From NCBI GenBank assembly GCA_003952965.2, contig CM025851.1, positions 13,690,137-13,754,136 on the forward strand: 64,000 nt of DNA. The letters run 5' to 3'. Under the pieces are notes generated by a model. It was given only the letters and a program-made list of their open reading frames with translations, did no database searches and was not told the origin of the DNA. Shown here piece by piece: positions 1 through 10,261 of the stretch. Numbering within the stretch: the first letter of the stretch is position 1; every line of letters starts with the position of its first letter. The DNA is from Morella rubra (lineage: Eukaryota > Streptophyta > Magnoliopsida > Fagales > Myricaceae). The position numbers and the translations under genes are program-made.

Positions 1-272
1 AGTGACGGTGGTGGTTATTGCCATAACCAGCACCGTAGTCGAGTTTGAACATCCTTAGAAAACAGGATGCATCTATGGCAAATTAATCTCTTGCACATTT
101 CTTGCAAAGTCAACCAATAGCCCTATCATATTATAGGGCATCGAAGTTGTTTATTTTGTAAATTAACAAATGCTTTATTCTATGACAAAAAATTTACAGA
201 GGTAATTGAGATGATTATTCCTAATCCACATTCCTCCAAGAACCCTCAAGCATTATACAAGGCTTTAATTCC
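1..272. repeat. 3' flank of MMP1, duplicated near MMP3
   Basis: No gene is visible. The stretch begins with GGTGGTGGTTATTGCCATAA and is closely repeated at about 6584-6828, just 3' of MMP3. MMP1 and MMP3 therefore belong to one duplicated unit that includes 3' flanking DNA. It also contains the likely poly(A) signal of MMP1. Confidence 0.8.
174..179 (-). terminator. Candidate poly(A) signal of MMP1
   Basis: AATAAA on the minus strand, about 95 bases past the MMP1 stop. The same motif in the same context (a TATGACA-flanked run) occurs 3' of the other MMP copies, including MMP9. Placement fits a plant near-upstream element, but use is not shown. Confidence 0.4.
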
Positions 273-1190
273 CTATATATCATTTGCATGCAAACCCTTG
301 GTCGCTCCATCATCGATGAGAGGGTACATGATAGCTTCCTTAATTGAGTTATGCTCGAGTCCAAGATGGTGCCCAATCTCATGCAAGGCAACTGTCTCCA
401 ACTCGACTACACATGGCTTTGCACCTACACTCCATTGTTCGTCTACATTGTAACGGAATCGACCATTAGTTGGCGAAAAAGCAAGAGCGAGGATTCCATG
501 AGCTCCGTCGAAAGGGTTCCCGTCTCTGTGATCCATTCTTTCAGATCTAATTTTTATTTTTGCGTCTGCAAGGGTCTCAGCCTGGGAGAATGTGAATTGT
601 GAGTAAGCTGCCCATGTTTTGAAAGCCCGTGCAACAGGATCTATCGCTTCAACTGGGGTGCTTTGCAAAACTCCATAGGTGAGATGGTACTGTGAGGCCG
701 GCCACTTTGGGCTATCTTTGAAGAAAGAATAGTGTGAGACGGTGTGAAGTAAGCCATGGCGGTAGTCATGTCTCTTCTTCCCATAATGCATCCAGTTTGT
801 ACCGTTGATGATATCAGCCACGCCACAACGAAGCATGGTCATCTTTGATACCGTTTGGGTGTCTAAAGTCCCACTAACGTTAAGATGGTAATTGTGCTGG
901 TAAGTTTTGACGGCAGATTCCAAGAATTCGTCAAAATCATTGTCGTTGGTATGAGTGTTCAGACAACCATAGTTCAGAAAACCAAAATGTTCAAGGTACT
1001 TTTTGAGGTCATGGATGTCTTTGATCTTTTTACCGTGGCGATATCCTCGTAGATTCTTGGAACACTCAAAGGCTAATTTCTTTTGGTTATGCGTCTCTGG
1101 TGAAGTCGCACAAGAAAGGAGAGGAAGGAGAACAAGAGGGAGGAGAGTGGAGGAGAAGAGGGAAATGGCTTTTGAATAAATCATCACCAT
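273..1190 (-). CDS. Matrix metalloproteinase copy MMP1, open but probably degenerate
   Basis: Open frame of 305 residues with an ATG start and no intron. Plant MMPs are secreted zinc endopeptidases (metzincins) with a signal peptide, a propeptide closed by a PRCG cysteine switch, and a catalytic domain. Seen here: a hydrophobic signal (residues about 8-27), propeptide, switch LRCGVAD (120-126, Pro changed to Leu), zinc site HEIGHHLGLEH (270-280) and Met-turn IMYP. Compared with MMP9, two structural-zinc histidines are replaced (LALAF for LAHAF; FRYN for FHYD). A CAG to TAG change ends the protein after HANDI, about nine residues early. The reading frame survives, but the folding loop is damaged, so I think activity is unlikely. 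Its closest relative in the window is MMP3 (both start MVMIYSKAIS). Confidence 0.75.
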   Translation of the reverse strand: MVMIYSKAISLFSSTLLPLVLLPLLSCATSPETHNQKKLAFECSKNLRGYRHGKKIKDIHDLKKYLEHFGFLNYGCLNTHTNDNDFDEFLESAVKTYQHNYHLNVSGTLDTQTVSKMTMLRCGVADIINGTNWMHYGKKRHDYRHGLLHTVSHYSFFKDSPKWPASQYHLTYGVLQSTPVEAIDPVARAFKTWAAYSQFTFSQAETLADAKIKIRSERMDHRDGNPFDGAHGILALAFSPTNGRFRYNVDEQWSVGAKPCVVELETVALHEIGHHLGLEHNSIKEAIMYPLIDDGATKGLHANDI

Positions 1191-1588
1191 GTATTAAGAA
1201 CTAATCAAGCTGTTTTGAATGTTGCAAAAGGCTTATAGTTTATATAGACATTTTATAGTTACGAGATGTGAGCCGCCTTCAATATGCAGATTCACCTTCA
1301 ATCAAAGACCTAGTTAGGCGCAGGCTCTTCCTATCTAGAATCTCACCTTTAATAATTCAACACATTAATTGGTTTGAACAAGCCATTGTGGAAACCTCTT
1401 TGGTCCTGCTATATATGGTATAGACTGCTATCAACATGAAATATGCATTAAGTAATTCGCAGAAATTACTAGCATTAGTCTCAAGTCTCATTAGGTACTA
1501 TTCACTTAGATTCGAAAAATAATACGGTAAGTAACTATTTAGTCTCTGAGTTTTGACCACCTTTAACAAATTATCCTTGTGCTTTCAC
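1191..1588. repeat. MMP1 5' flank, paralogous to the MMP3 5' flank
   Basis: Holds the MMP1 promoter, no gene. It aligns with 11324-11698 upstream of MMP3, including the shared segment CAAAGACCTAGTTAGGCGCA, which also occurs upstream of MMP5, MMP6, MMP7 and MMP9. The MMP duplications thus carried about 0.5 kb or more of promoter DNA. Confidence 0.75.
1240..1246 (-). promoter_or_regulatory. TATA box of MMP1
   Basis: TATATAA on the minus strand, about 50 bases upstream of the MMP1 ATG. A TATA motif at an equivalent distance is seen upstream of MMP3, MMP5 and MMP9. Confidence 0.5.
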
Positions 1589-1678
1589 TAGTGCTGTACA
1601 TTTACGGGGGCGACTGCCACCCTTATGGGCTGTTCTCCACAAATTGGAACCGTCACCGCCACCAAAAGGGTAGTGGTT
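1589..1678. mobile_element. Internally deleted copy of MITE-like element M2
   Basis: Starts TAGTGCTGTACATT after a CTTTCAC flank and matches the first part of the fuller copy at 11699-12253. The right part is missing and the sequence runs straight into the shared block starting GGACAATAAATTAT. Remnant only. Confidence 0.5.
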
Positions 1679-1987
1679 TAGGACAATAAATTATACCACA
1701 ATTTACATAAATTGACATGTGTCACTAAAAACTAAATAAATTGGTTACCTTAATTAAAAATTTCAAGTCACGTAACAATATATGACACATCAGCTAAAAA
1801 CAAAACAAAACAAACAAAATAATTTTAATTTATTTTTAAAAACACGTGATAGTTTTAAAACTAAAAAAATAAGTAACACAATTTTAGATTTTATTTGGTT
1901 TCTTTGAATTAATTGCAACTATATATTTAAATAATGAGATTTTATAGGGTTAAACGGAGATTTTATAAATACTACAAAAAATGAAAA
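1679..1987. repeat. AT-rich block shared with 12.3-13.0 kb
   Basis: No gene. The segment with TTGACATGTGTCACTAAAAA and GACACATCAGC recurs twice at 12.3-13.0 kb and, more diverged, at 17.3, 38.05, 55.05 and 63.3 kb. It is part of the ancestral MMP unit. Confidence 0.7.
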
Positions 1988-2270
1988 GTCAATGCTCATT
2001 CAAAGAGATTTAATAGGCCTCTTAAATCAATATATTCTTTAATGTTAAGTTTTTTAGGCCTTCACATTAATTTTTTTCAAATATATCATTAAAGAAAATT
2101 TTGAATTAGGGCCTCCTAAGTTTGGAAAGTTAATGCTCTTTCAATCAAGGATATTTAATAGATCTCTTTAATTAATATAGTCTTTAACAATAAGATTTTT
2201 AGACCTTGACATTAATTTTTTAAAAAACTATACCATTAAAAAAATTTTAATTTGAAGTCCTCTTAAAGTT
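1988..2270. repeat. Two diverged tandem copies, period about 141 bp
   Basis: The motif AATGCTC followed by a TTTAATAG and TCTTTAA context starts near 1991 and again near 2132. The rest of each unit (CATTAATTTTT, CATTAAA, CCTC) aligns. No coding potential. Confidence 0.6.
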
Positions 2271-3092
2271 GTAGGTGTTAAGCAACCACCTACGCTGAGA
2301 ATAGTTGGAACCATCCCTGTCGGGTTTCAATTCCCTTTCCACCCTCGATCGAGAGACAACCTTTGTATTTGTAGTTTCGTCTCTGTAATGGCAAGAACCA
2401 CTCTTTTTCGTCTGTCATTTTTCGTTTTTATTTGTATATTAGTTTGTTAATATTGCAAGAGCGTCTAGGAATTTCCCAGAAAGAAATTAGGACTCCGGAC
2501 AACCCAGAACTTTTGGAAGATGAAGAACAATTAATACATTGAAGTTTGAAGTCTCCAGCGCCTTTTCTCTACCTCTCAATATTACAGGGTCTTTATTTAA
2601 TTATTATTCTAGAGGCAAACGCATGTGAACTTGTCTTTTCTTCTGTCATTCACCAAAGTAAGTTATCTTATCTATGTCAATCATAGCTATCTACATGTCT
2701 ACAATATAATGATATATATGATGATCACCGCACTATTGTCAAATAATTAACTCTACAATATCGTTTATTATTTATTTTTTTCCCTAAAATCGTATATATT
2801 ATATATAGCTAGGGCTGGTTAATTCATCTCACAAATGGCATAATATTCAACATTAATCCATATGTAAATATAAGTTTATCAAATAAAGTTAAATTCCAAC
2901 TTTATTTCTAAAAATAAAACTTATTACAACAAAGTAATCTCTTTGTCATATCTTACCAAGCCAACATAGCCCTATCTCGGGCATCATTATAGTTTAATTA
3001 TTTTGTGAAATAGAAAATGCTTTATCCTATGATAATTTATTCCCATAAGTAATTGAGACGATTCTTAATAACCCGTGAGCCGTCGACCATCC
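2271..3092. other. Intergenic DNA and 3' flank of MMP2
   Basis: No gene recognised in 2271-2850. The last 240 bases resemble the 3' flanks of other MMP copies (for instance 28.19-28.36 kb), with the same TATCAAATAA to GGGCATC succession. Confidence 0.5.
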
Positions 3093-4040
3093 TCAAGTGT
3101 TATATAAGGCTTTAATCCCCTGTATGTCGTCCCCATGCAAACCTTTCGTCATTCCGGAGAGATGCTAGAGAACATGATAGCTCCCTCAACAGAGCTATGC
3201 CCTAGTCCAAGAAGGTGCCCAATCTCATGCAATGCAACAGTCTCCAAGTCAAATGCCCTTGGTCTTTGCACCTACACTCCATTGCTCATTTGCATCGTAA
3301 TGGAATCTCCCATCAGTTGGCACAAAAGCATGAGCGAGTATACCACCAGTTCCATCAAAAAGGCTCCCATCTCCATGATTCCTCCTAAGAAAACCAATTT
3401 TGAGATCCGCATTTGCGAGGGTTTGAGCCTGTGAGAACTTAAAGTGTGTGTTAGCTGCCCATGTTTGAAAGCTGTGCAACAGGACCCATGACTTCAGTTG
3501 GGGTGCCTTGCAGAAATCCATAGGTGAGGTGGTACTTTGTGGCCGGCCACTTCTGCCTTCTAGGGAAGAAAGAAAAGTGAGAGACGGTGTGAAATTTGCC
3601 ATGGTTGTGGCCATGCCACTTCTTGCCCGAATGCATCCAGTTTGTACTGTTGATGATGTCAGCCACGCCACAACGTGGCGTCATCATCTTTGATACAGTT
3701 TGGGCATCTAAATTCCCGGTGGCGTTGAGATGGTAATTGCGCTGGTAAGTTTTGACAGCAGATTCTAGAGTTCATCAAAATCATCATCATCGGCGTGAGT
3801 GTGATTTTTGGAAGGGCTATAACTCAGATAACCAAAATGTTCAAGGTACTTTTTGAGATCATGGATGCCTTTGACCTTGTCACCGTGGTGACATCCTTGG
3901 AGATGCTTGAGGAACTCAAAGGCCGATTTCCGTTTGTCATCAGACTCCGGTGAAGTTGCACAAGAAAGGAGAGGAAGGAGAGCAACTAGTAGGAGGAGGA
4001 GGAGAGTGGAGGAGAAGAGGGAAAAGACTCTTGAATTCAT
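3093..4040 (-). pseudogene. MMP2, frame-broken matrix metalloproteinase
   Basis: Full-length MMP homology from a signal peptide starting MNSRVFSLF to a terminal ACT-TGA, in three frames. The N-terminal frame stops inside the propeptide near 3763 (after FDEL). The switch segment TPRCGVADIIN lies in a second frame, which shifts near 3480. The structural-zinc loop (NHGDG, LAHAF, FHYD all kept) is in a third, which shifts near 3265 before the intact [11 protein letters not shown]. At least three indels make it a pseudogene. It lies in the same orientation as its neighbours. The upstream ATG pair used by MMP9 is reduced to one ATG at 4040. Confidence 0.88.
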
Positions 4041-4780
4041 TGTCACAATTAGTTGGGAATTAGGCAGGCTGTTCGGGATGTTGCAAAAGGCCCATAGTTT
4101 TGGTGCTTTTTATAGACTTGTTAATGGTTATATGTAACGCTGTGTGATCATTTGAAGCAGGATCAGTTTTTCTTTTTCCAAGTCAGTCGTTTCCACTAGC
4201 ACTACTTAATTTCTAGGCCATAGCCATAGCAGACCGGCACCTTTATGATCTGAAGTTTACGCTATACATGTGCCCCGAATATTTCCACAGCTTAAAACGA
4301 GTCGTCGGACCATAAATTCCATATATTTAAAGACAGAAAATCGAAACTGTTTGGCTGTACCCGTTGGTTTTGATACGCTTTGTTCGAATGTGCTTTTGTG
4401 GAAAATACATAAGGGGAAGCATGAGTCGCGGTCATTTTGAAATCAACCCGCAAGACGGGCCGGCCAATAATCGCCAATTCTGTTCCAATTGAGGAGACTA
4501 TACATGGGTCAGTGGAAGACCCAGGTTGGGCGGACGGCTCTTCCTAGCTACAATCTCCTTTAACAAATCTACACGTTAATCATATGGAACAAACCATTGT
4601 GGAAACTATTCGTCAATTGGTCAACAATTCCTTGCTGTGTTTGTCTGTCTATGTACCAAATCGTAGCTAGCTAGCAGGTAGCTGGGAAGTCAAAGTCATG
4701 CAACTATGCAAATTTGCAATGACTGACTTCGCAAAAGACCAAAGTCATCCAAGTACAAGTTTCCCGATTTATATATATAA
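4041..4780. repeat. MMP2 promoter block, repeated at 26.4 and 58.6 kb
   Basis: No gene. Segments such as GTGCTTTTGTGGAAAATACA and AAATCAACCCGCAAGACGGG recur at 26.39-26.79 kb and 58.57-59.18 kb. The 58.6 kb copy still carries a 5' stub of an MMP2-like gene. Confidence 0.75.
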
Positions 4781-6583
4781 GCCTCTTTGGGCCAGTTGTA
4801 AAATTCGTAATATTTTACTTAAAAGAGCATAATTTTCTCTTTTGTAGAATATGAATGTTTAAATAAGTGGACTTGGTCTATTATGACGTTGATGTTAAAT
4901 TATGGGCAAAGTTCAAATTACTGCCCATAAGCTCAAGTCCTTTGTATTACCTATTTTCTCACTGGGCAAGGCTTTGAGGAAACGGATATATACCTCTTTT
5001 CAGAAGCCCTTAACAACTAAAGTTGAAACTAGTACAACCCCGAACACGAAAACAACCAAATAGGACTTTCACCCGATAACTGAAAGGGAAAATTCTGGCA
5101 AGTAATATCAAGGGATAACGTTATAATTTGCCCTCTAAATATTGATAAAATCAATCTAGTTTTCCTAAATTTTAAAAGGGTAATGTGGCCTCTTATGTTT
5201 CGAATATCATCAATTCTCACATTCCATTTAAATAACAATTAAACTACATGTAAAATGAGCAAAATATATTCAAGATAAAATTACTCAAAATATTATAAAA
5301 AATTCATTAAAACGAGATATATTAAAAAGTAATTCTTTTTAAATAAAAAATTGAAACTCTATTTCAGTAATTTGTTTACTTTTTAAAAAATTTGTCTTGA
5401 TGGAGTATTTTGATCATTTTGTATATTTTTCCATCTACCTTAATGCCTATATAAAAGAGAAAATGAGAATTGATCATGTATATAATAGAAGAAATACAAG
5501 GGTAGAAACACTGTAGGGCTGTTCAACATGAACCCGGCCAAATCGGTTCCGATGGTCCATAATTGTCAGAACAGATGCGAAACCGGTTCCGATGGTCCAT
5601 AATTGTCAAAACTCAATGATTTTACCAGTTCACGAATAACTTGGCACCGTCCCGACTGTGCGGTTACCGGTTCCGGTGCTTCTATTTCACTTCTCTAACA
5701 CCATCCCCATGTGGGATTAGGGAAGTTTCTGAGTACTTGTTTTTCATCTTGGGCTCTTTTTGCCATGGACTTGGCCCACCTGCTGTCCCCAACGTCCTGA
5801 GCCACTCGTGTAATAATTCGTTTGCTGGCCCATGTTTTTTTCCCATGGTTTTTAACATACACCCACTTTGAATTGACTTTTCTTCATTCAAATGAAGGCA
5901 TTCGGATTCATTAATTTTCAGTTTTTTTTTTTTAAATAAAGTATCGTTTTCTACAAGATATTATAGGTAATGAAACCTTCCAGCATATCAAATAGTACAT
6001 TTTGGCATATTGGAAATATTATAAATTGCTTGGTTATTATTTACAATTATAATGAAAATTTATAAACGGTTCAGTAATTGAATTTTTTAATGCATTTTGC
6101 ATTTTGTTTTAGTTTGAAATTTTTTGAATTGATTTAGATTTTTGATTCACCCAAATTCCATTTTCTGATCCAAAGAGAACAAAGGAATTCATTTAAAATT
6201 TCTGTCTGCTGCTGGAAAATTGCAGCCGAATGGTTTAAGTATAACAGATATAGATGTATTCCATTGTCCATAATATCCCAAGTTTATTGATTTTAGATTT
6301 TATTGGTTTAGACTTTAGATTCTCATCTTATATTTTAAGATGTTTTCTAATTTTATTGATTTAGGATTTCATTAGTTTAGTTTTTATTGATGTGTTCAAT
6401 AACCAAAAAAAAAAAAGGAAAAAAAAACCAATTGGGCCAAGTGCGTAAAAGACTAAAAAAAATGGACCAATATACATGCAGGTAACCGGGAACCACCACT
6501 GCTGAATCCGTCACCGCCAAGTGTCGGTTACTGCACTTAACGGTAGTGGTGCTAGTGGCCAATATTCGAAAACCAGCCCATCC
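4781..6583. other. Gene-free AT-rich stretch with a short tandem repeat
   Basis: No convincing gene. GAGGAAACG followed by CCTCTTTTCAGAAGCC near 4976-5010 matches 39.30-39.35 kb, so part is paralogous. At about 5545-5612 the motif CGGTTCCGATGGTCCATAAT occurs twice in tandem. The remainder (5.6-6.4 kb) shows no feature I can name. GT-rich trinucleotide-like sequence at 6.48-6.62 kb resembles the inner part of M2. Confidence 0.5.
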
Positions 6584-6828
6584 AGTGATGGTGGTGGTAA
6601 TTGCCATAACCAGCACCGCAACTGAGTTTAAACAGCCCTAAAAAACAGGACGCGTTTATGGAAAATTAATCTCTTGCACATTTCTTGCAAAGCCAACCTA
6701 TAGCCCTATCATATTATAAGGCATCGTAGTTGTTTATTTTGTAAATTAACAAATGCTTTATTCTATGACATTATATTTACATACGTACTTGACAGGATTA
6801 TTCCTAATCCACATTCCTCCAAGAACCC
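6584..6828. repeat. 3' flank of MMP3, duplicate of 1-272
   Basis: Near-copy of the DNA 3' of MMP1, including the GCCATAACCAGCACCG motif and the poly(A)-signal context. It marks the left border of the second group-I MMP unit. Confidence 0.8.
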
Positions 6829-7289
6829 TCAAGCATTATACAAGGCTTTAATTCCCTGTATATCGTCTGCATGCAAACCCTTCGTCGCTTCATCATCGAT
6901 GAGAGGGTACATGATAGCTTCCTTAATTGAGCTATGCTTAAGTCCAAGAAGGTGCCCAATCTCATGCAAGGCAACTGTCTCCAAGTCGACTGCACCTGGC
7001 TTTGCACCTACACTCCATTGTTCGTCTATATCGTAACAGAATTGACCATCAGTTGGCGGAAAAGCATGATCAAGGATTCCATGAGCTCCATCAAAAGGGT
7101 TTCCGTCTCCATGATCCCTTCTTTCAAAACTAATTTTCATATTTGCGTCTGGAAGGGTCTCAGCTTGGGAGAAAATGAACTATTGTATCCCTTGTTTCTT
7201 CCACTTGTTAAAGATATAGTGTTATGTATAAGTTATAATAGTTGTGCTCATGTGAAATATTTTTTTTCCTTTTGTTTGCTTTTACTAGG

Positions 7290-8755
7290 GATTGGCAGGG
7301 CAGGTGCTTGAGTACCCAGGATAATAAGTGGACTGCCAGGGCAGGTGTTTGAGTGATCGGGCAAGAATAAGTCTCGGGGTCTTGAGGATCGAGAGGGGGA
7401 GACATGCTCGGGGTCACCGAATAGAAAATCCCGGGGTTATTGGTGTGAAAATACCCGAGGTCACCGAGTAAGATATGTCCAGGATCACCTTGGGGTGTTG
7501 TGAGTGCCCGGGGAAAATCTTCCTGGGGTAAATGGGGGTATGGGAGCTGAATTCTCAGGATGACCGAGAGTAGTATACCCTGGAGTTTTGAGACCCAAGC
7601 ACTCCTCGGGAGTTTTGGGACCTGGACCCTGGATATTTGAGAGTATGACCGGGGTATCTGAGAGCTGAATGCCCGGGCCCGGATTGAGTGGTACATGACC
7701 GGGCATTTGAGTGCATGCCCGGGGATATTGGAGAGCTGGCTGACCGAGGCTTATTTTTGGTTACGGGATGATAGAGCCCTGTATGCCCGAGTTTCCTTTT
7801 CATGTTATCTTTTTCTACGTGTCTTAACCATGTGGTGTGCATTAAATATATTCTTACCATATCTTACCAACCCACTTAGATGGAGCTTTGTCATCGAGGC
7901 ATTATTTATTGTTCTGCTTGTTAATAGATATGTGAGATATGGGGAGATTAGGTAGCTGCTTATCTATGGGTACGACCTGATTTACTATGATTGCCTAGAC
8001 CTTTAGATTAAGGTGTATAGAGTGGCCAGGGGGAATTCACTAGTGAGTTACGTTCAATTTATATTGTCAGCAAAGATTTACTCGGCTAGAACTGATAACG
8101 ACATTATGAGAGAACCTTCAGTTGACTTAAAAAGAAAGAGAAGGAAAGTGACGTGAAACATCTGGTGACCAAAGAGATTGACCGAAGGATAAGAGGAGGA
8201 AAAGACCAAAGAAAAGAGAGGACATTACGAGGAAGTAGAGAAAGTGAGGTATTTTGGCCTGTACTTTTCTTCCCCTCAGCTTTTGTCTTTTCTTTTCCTA
8301 ACATGGTGTCTTGCTATTTTTAGGTGTTTTACTCTTTCAAGACACAGTACATCAACGAGCTGAGGTAAGGTGTAGAGTTTGTCTTAAATAGGGGTATTGG
8401 GAATGTTTGGATTGTGCCTAATACGTGTGACTTTAGTCATGATATGGGAAAAGACAAGCAACCCATTCTTCTCACTGTGTTAAATTTAAACCAAACAAAA
8501 ATATGCGAAGGGCGTATAAGAGAAAGGGCCGAAAGACTTTGGGGACCACCTGGGGTCAGATCCTTTGACGGATATGCTGAGAAGCTTTCGTATATTAATG
8601 CCCGAGAAAGATTTGTTCTTCTTTCTTTAAGCTAAGAAATATTTTTATACCAAGAAAATATTTTTGCATGCCGGGAAAGACTTTTTTTTTTATATATATA
8701 TTGGGAAGTTTTTTGGTTTATAGGCTTGCAAAGTGTTCTTTTTATTCTCTTCTAT
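7290..8755. repeat. Dispersed CCCGGGG-type motifs inside the LTR-like insert
   Basis: Dozens of imperfect CCCGGGG, CTCGGGG and ACCGGGG words, each followed by A/T-rich DNA, are scattered at 20-60 base spacing from 7.29 kb onward. They merge into a true tandem array at 8.76 kb. Their CpG content contrasts with the AT-rich surroundings. Confidence 0.6.
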
Positions 8756-9000
8756 GCCCGGGGAGTTGTTTGATATAAGCCTGAGAAATTTTACCAAAGA
8801 AATAATGCTCGGGGAGATTTTCATGCTCGGGGAGTTTGTTTTTATATACGCCTGGGAAGTTTTACCAAAGAAATAATGCTTGGGGAGATTTTCATGCTCG
8901 GGGAGTTTGTTTTTGTATAAGTTCGAGAAGTTTTACTAAAGAAACAATGCTCGGGGAGATTTTTATATCCGGGAAATTTTAACAAAAAGATGCCATATGC
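8756..9000. repeat. Tandem array, period about 71 bp
   Basis: About 3.5 units, each with GCTCGGGGAG, then GTTTTACCAAAGAAATAATG, then another CGGGGAGATTT. The unit start GCTCGGGGAG at 8825 and 8896 gives a 71 base period. The outer units are more diverged. Confidence 0.75.
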
Positions 9001-10021
9001 CCGGGAAGGTTAAAAAAAACAAAAAATCTCGGGGCCAATTTTCTCTTTATATACCCGGAAGATTTGTTTTTGGCTAGAAATATTTTCTTTTCTTTTGAAG
9101 TTACTAAATTCGAAAATATGCAAGGGCCCTAGATTCTTTGAAACTCTTCTTGACAAGTTGGTCATTAGTGGGTTTAGGAATAAAAAAAGAAGAAGAAAAA
9201 GCTGTATAAGTTGTTGGACTTGCCTATTTAAGGAGGTGGTGCTTAGATCGTTGCAGCCATGATGACTTAGATGTTGATTGACTACATGAACGTCACTTAA
9301 AATGGAAACATCAGGCCTTGTTATTGAGGAATAGACCTAGCCAATTATAGGCTTATTGTGCTTCATTTTTATGTGCTATATGAAATCCATTAAGCATGTA
9401 ATTTGCTTTAGTATCATATGCTTTAATTTTTCAATGAAGCCTATGAGACATGTTGCATCTTCATGTTATGAATCATGTCATGGGTATGGGGAATCTAATA
9501 AAAGAATGACAGAAATGAAACTCCTACCCAGAGGTGGTCCGATGACAGGGTGACAGTACCGATCACAACAGTGGGATAGTGCAAGCCACCACTGAAAGGA
9601 GTGGTTGGTATCCCTGGCGTGAAACAATATACGCTTGACTGGTGCTGGGGCACGGGACAGTCCTAAAGGAGAAGAGAGATGCATAACCCAGACTCTGGGG
9701 GTTAAACAGAGAGACTGAAAGGACACCTCTGATGACCAAGAAAGAAAGTGAAATGATCGGGAAACAGATGCATCATCCCTGCATTACATCGATCATACAT
9801 TGTTATCCTGTTTATGGTTATCAACGCTTAATTCTTGTTGTCTACATGCTACGATAATTGTTTATAACATATTCCCTTTATCCCCCTTTATTGAGTCAGT
9901 AGGACTCACCCTTTTATTTATTTAAATTTTCTTGTATGTACCACTATGGCCGTGGACCCCGAACATATCAGATGTTAATCTTTATGAGCGAAGAGCTTTT
10001 GGATGTTAACCCATACATTTA

Positions 10022-10261
10022 GTGATGAAGATCTGGACGTATGTCACTGAATCATTTGAGGTTTACATGGGGTACGAGCCCCAATGGTACCTTAAAGAGC
10101 CTCCAACTGTCCCAGCTCCCGTAGTTGAGGATTTCAAGTTAATTGAGTTTGACCCGATGTTTCTATTTGACGTCCCTCCTCCATCGGCGCCACTGGTAGA
10201 GGGTATTGGGGATAATGAAATTATTGACCTAACCTCTGACACTGAGTCGAGGGTTGATTAG
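10022..10261 (+). other. Short open frame (79 aa) in the LTR-like insert
   Basis: Acidic, proline-containing frame ending in EIIDLTSDTESRVD. The IIDLT core followed by acidic residues has the form of a SUMO-interacting motif. No family recognised. It may be chance or a remnant of a small protein encoded by the element. Confidence 0.25.

Noticed and set aside
211-602. Plus-strand open frames over the MMP1 3' half (and equivalents at 3135, 6934, 14923, 49377, 59701, 61334)
   Set aside because: They are the antisense of conserved MMP coding sequence, recur wherever the gene does, and have no protein features of their own.
5641-5871. Possible 76-residue gene on the plus strand (opposite frame at 5682-5891)
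   Set aside because: Short, no motif, no promoter or paralogue. Compatible with chance.
9356-9726. Small frames within the LTR-like insert (9356-9553 and 9478-9726)
   Set aside because: No domain, opposite strands overlapping, no conserved neighbours.
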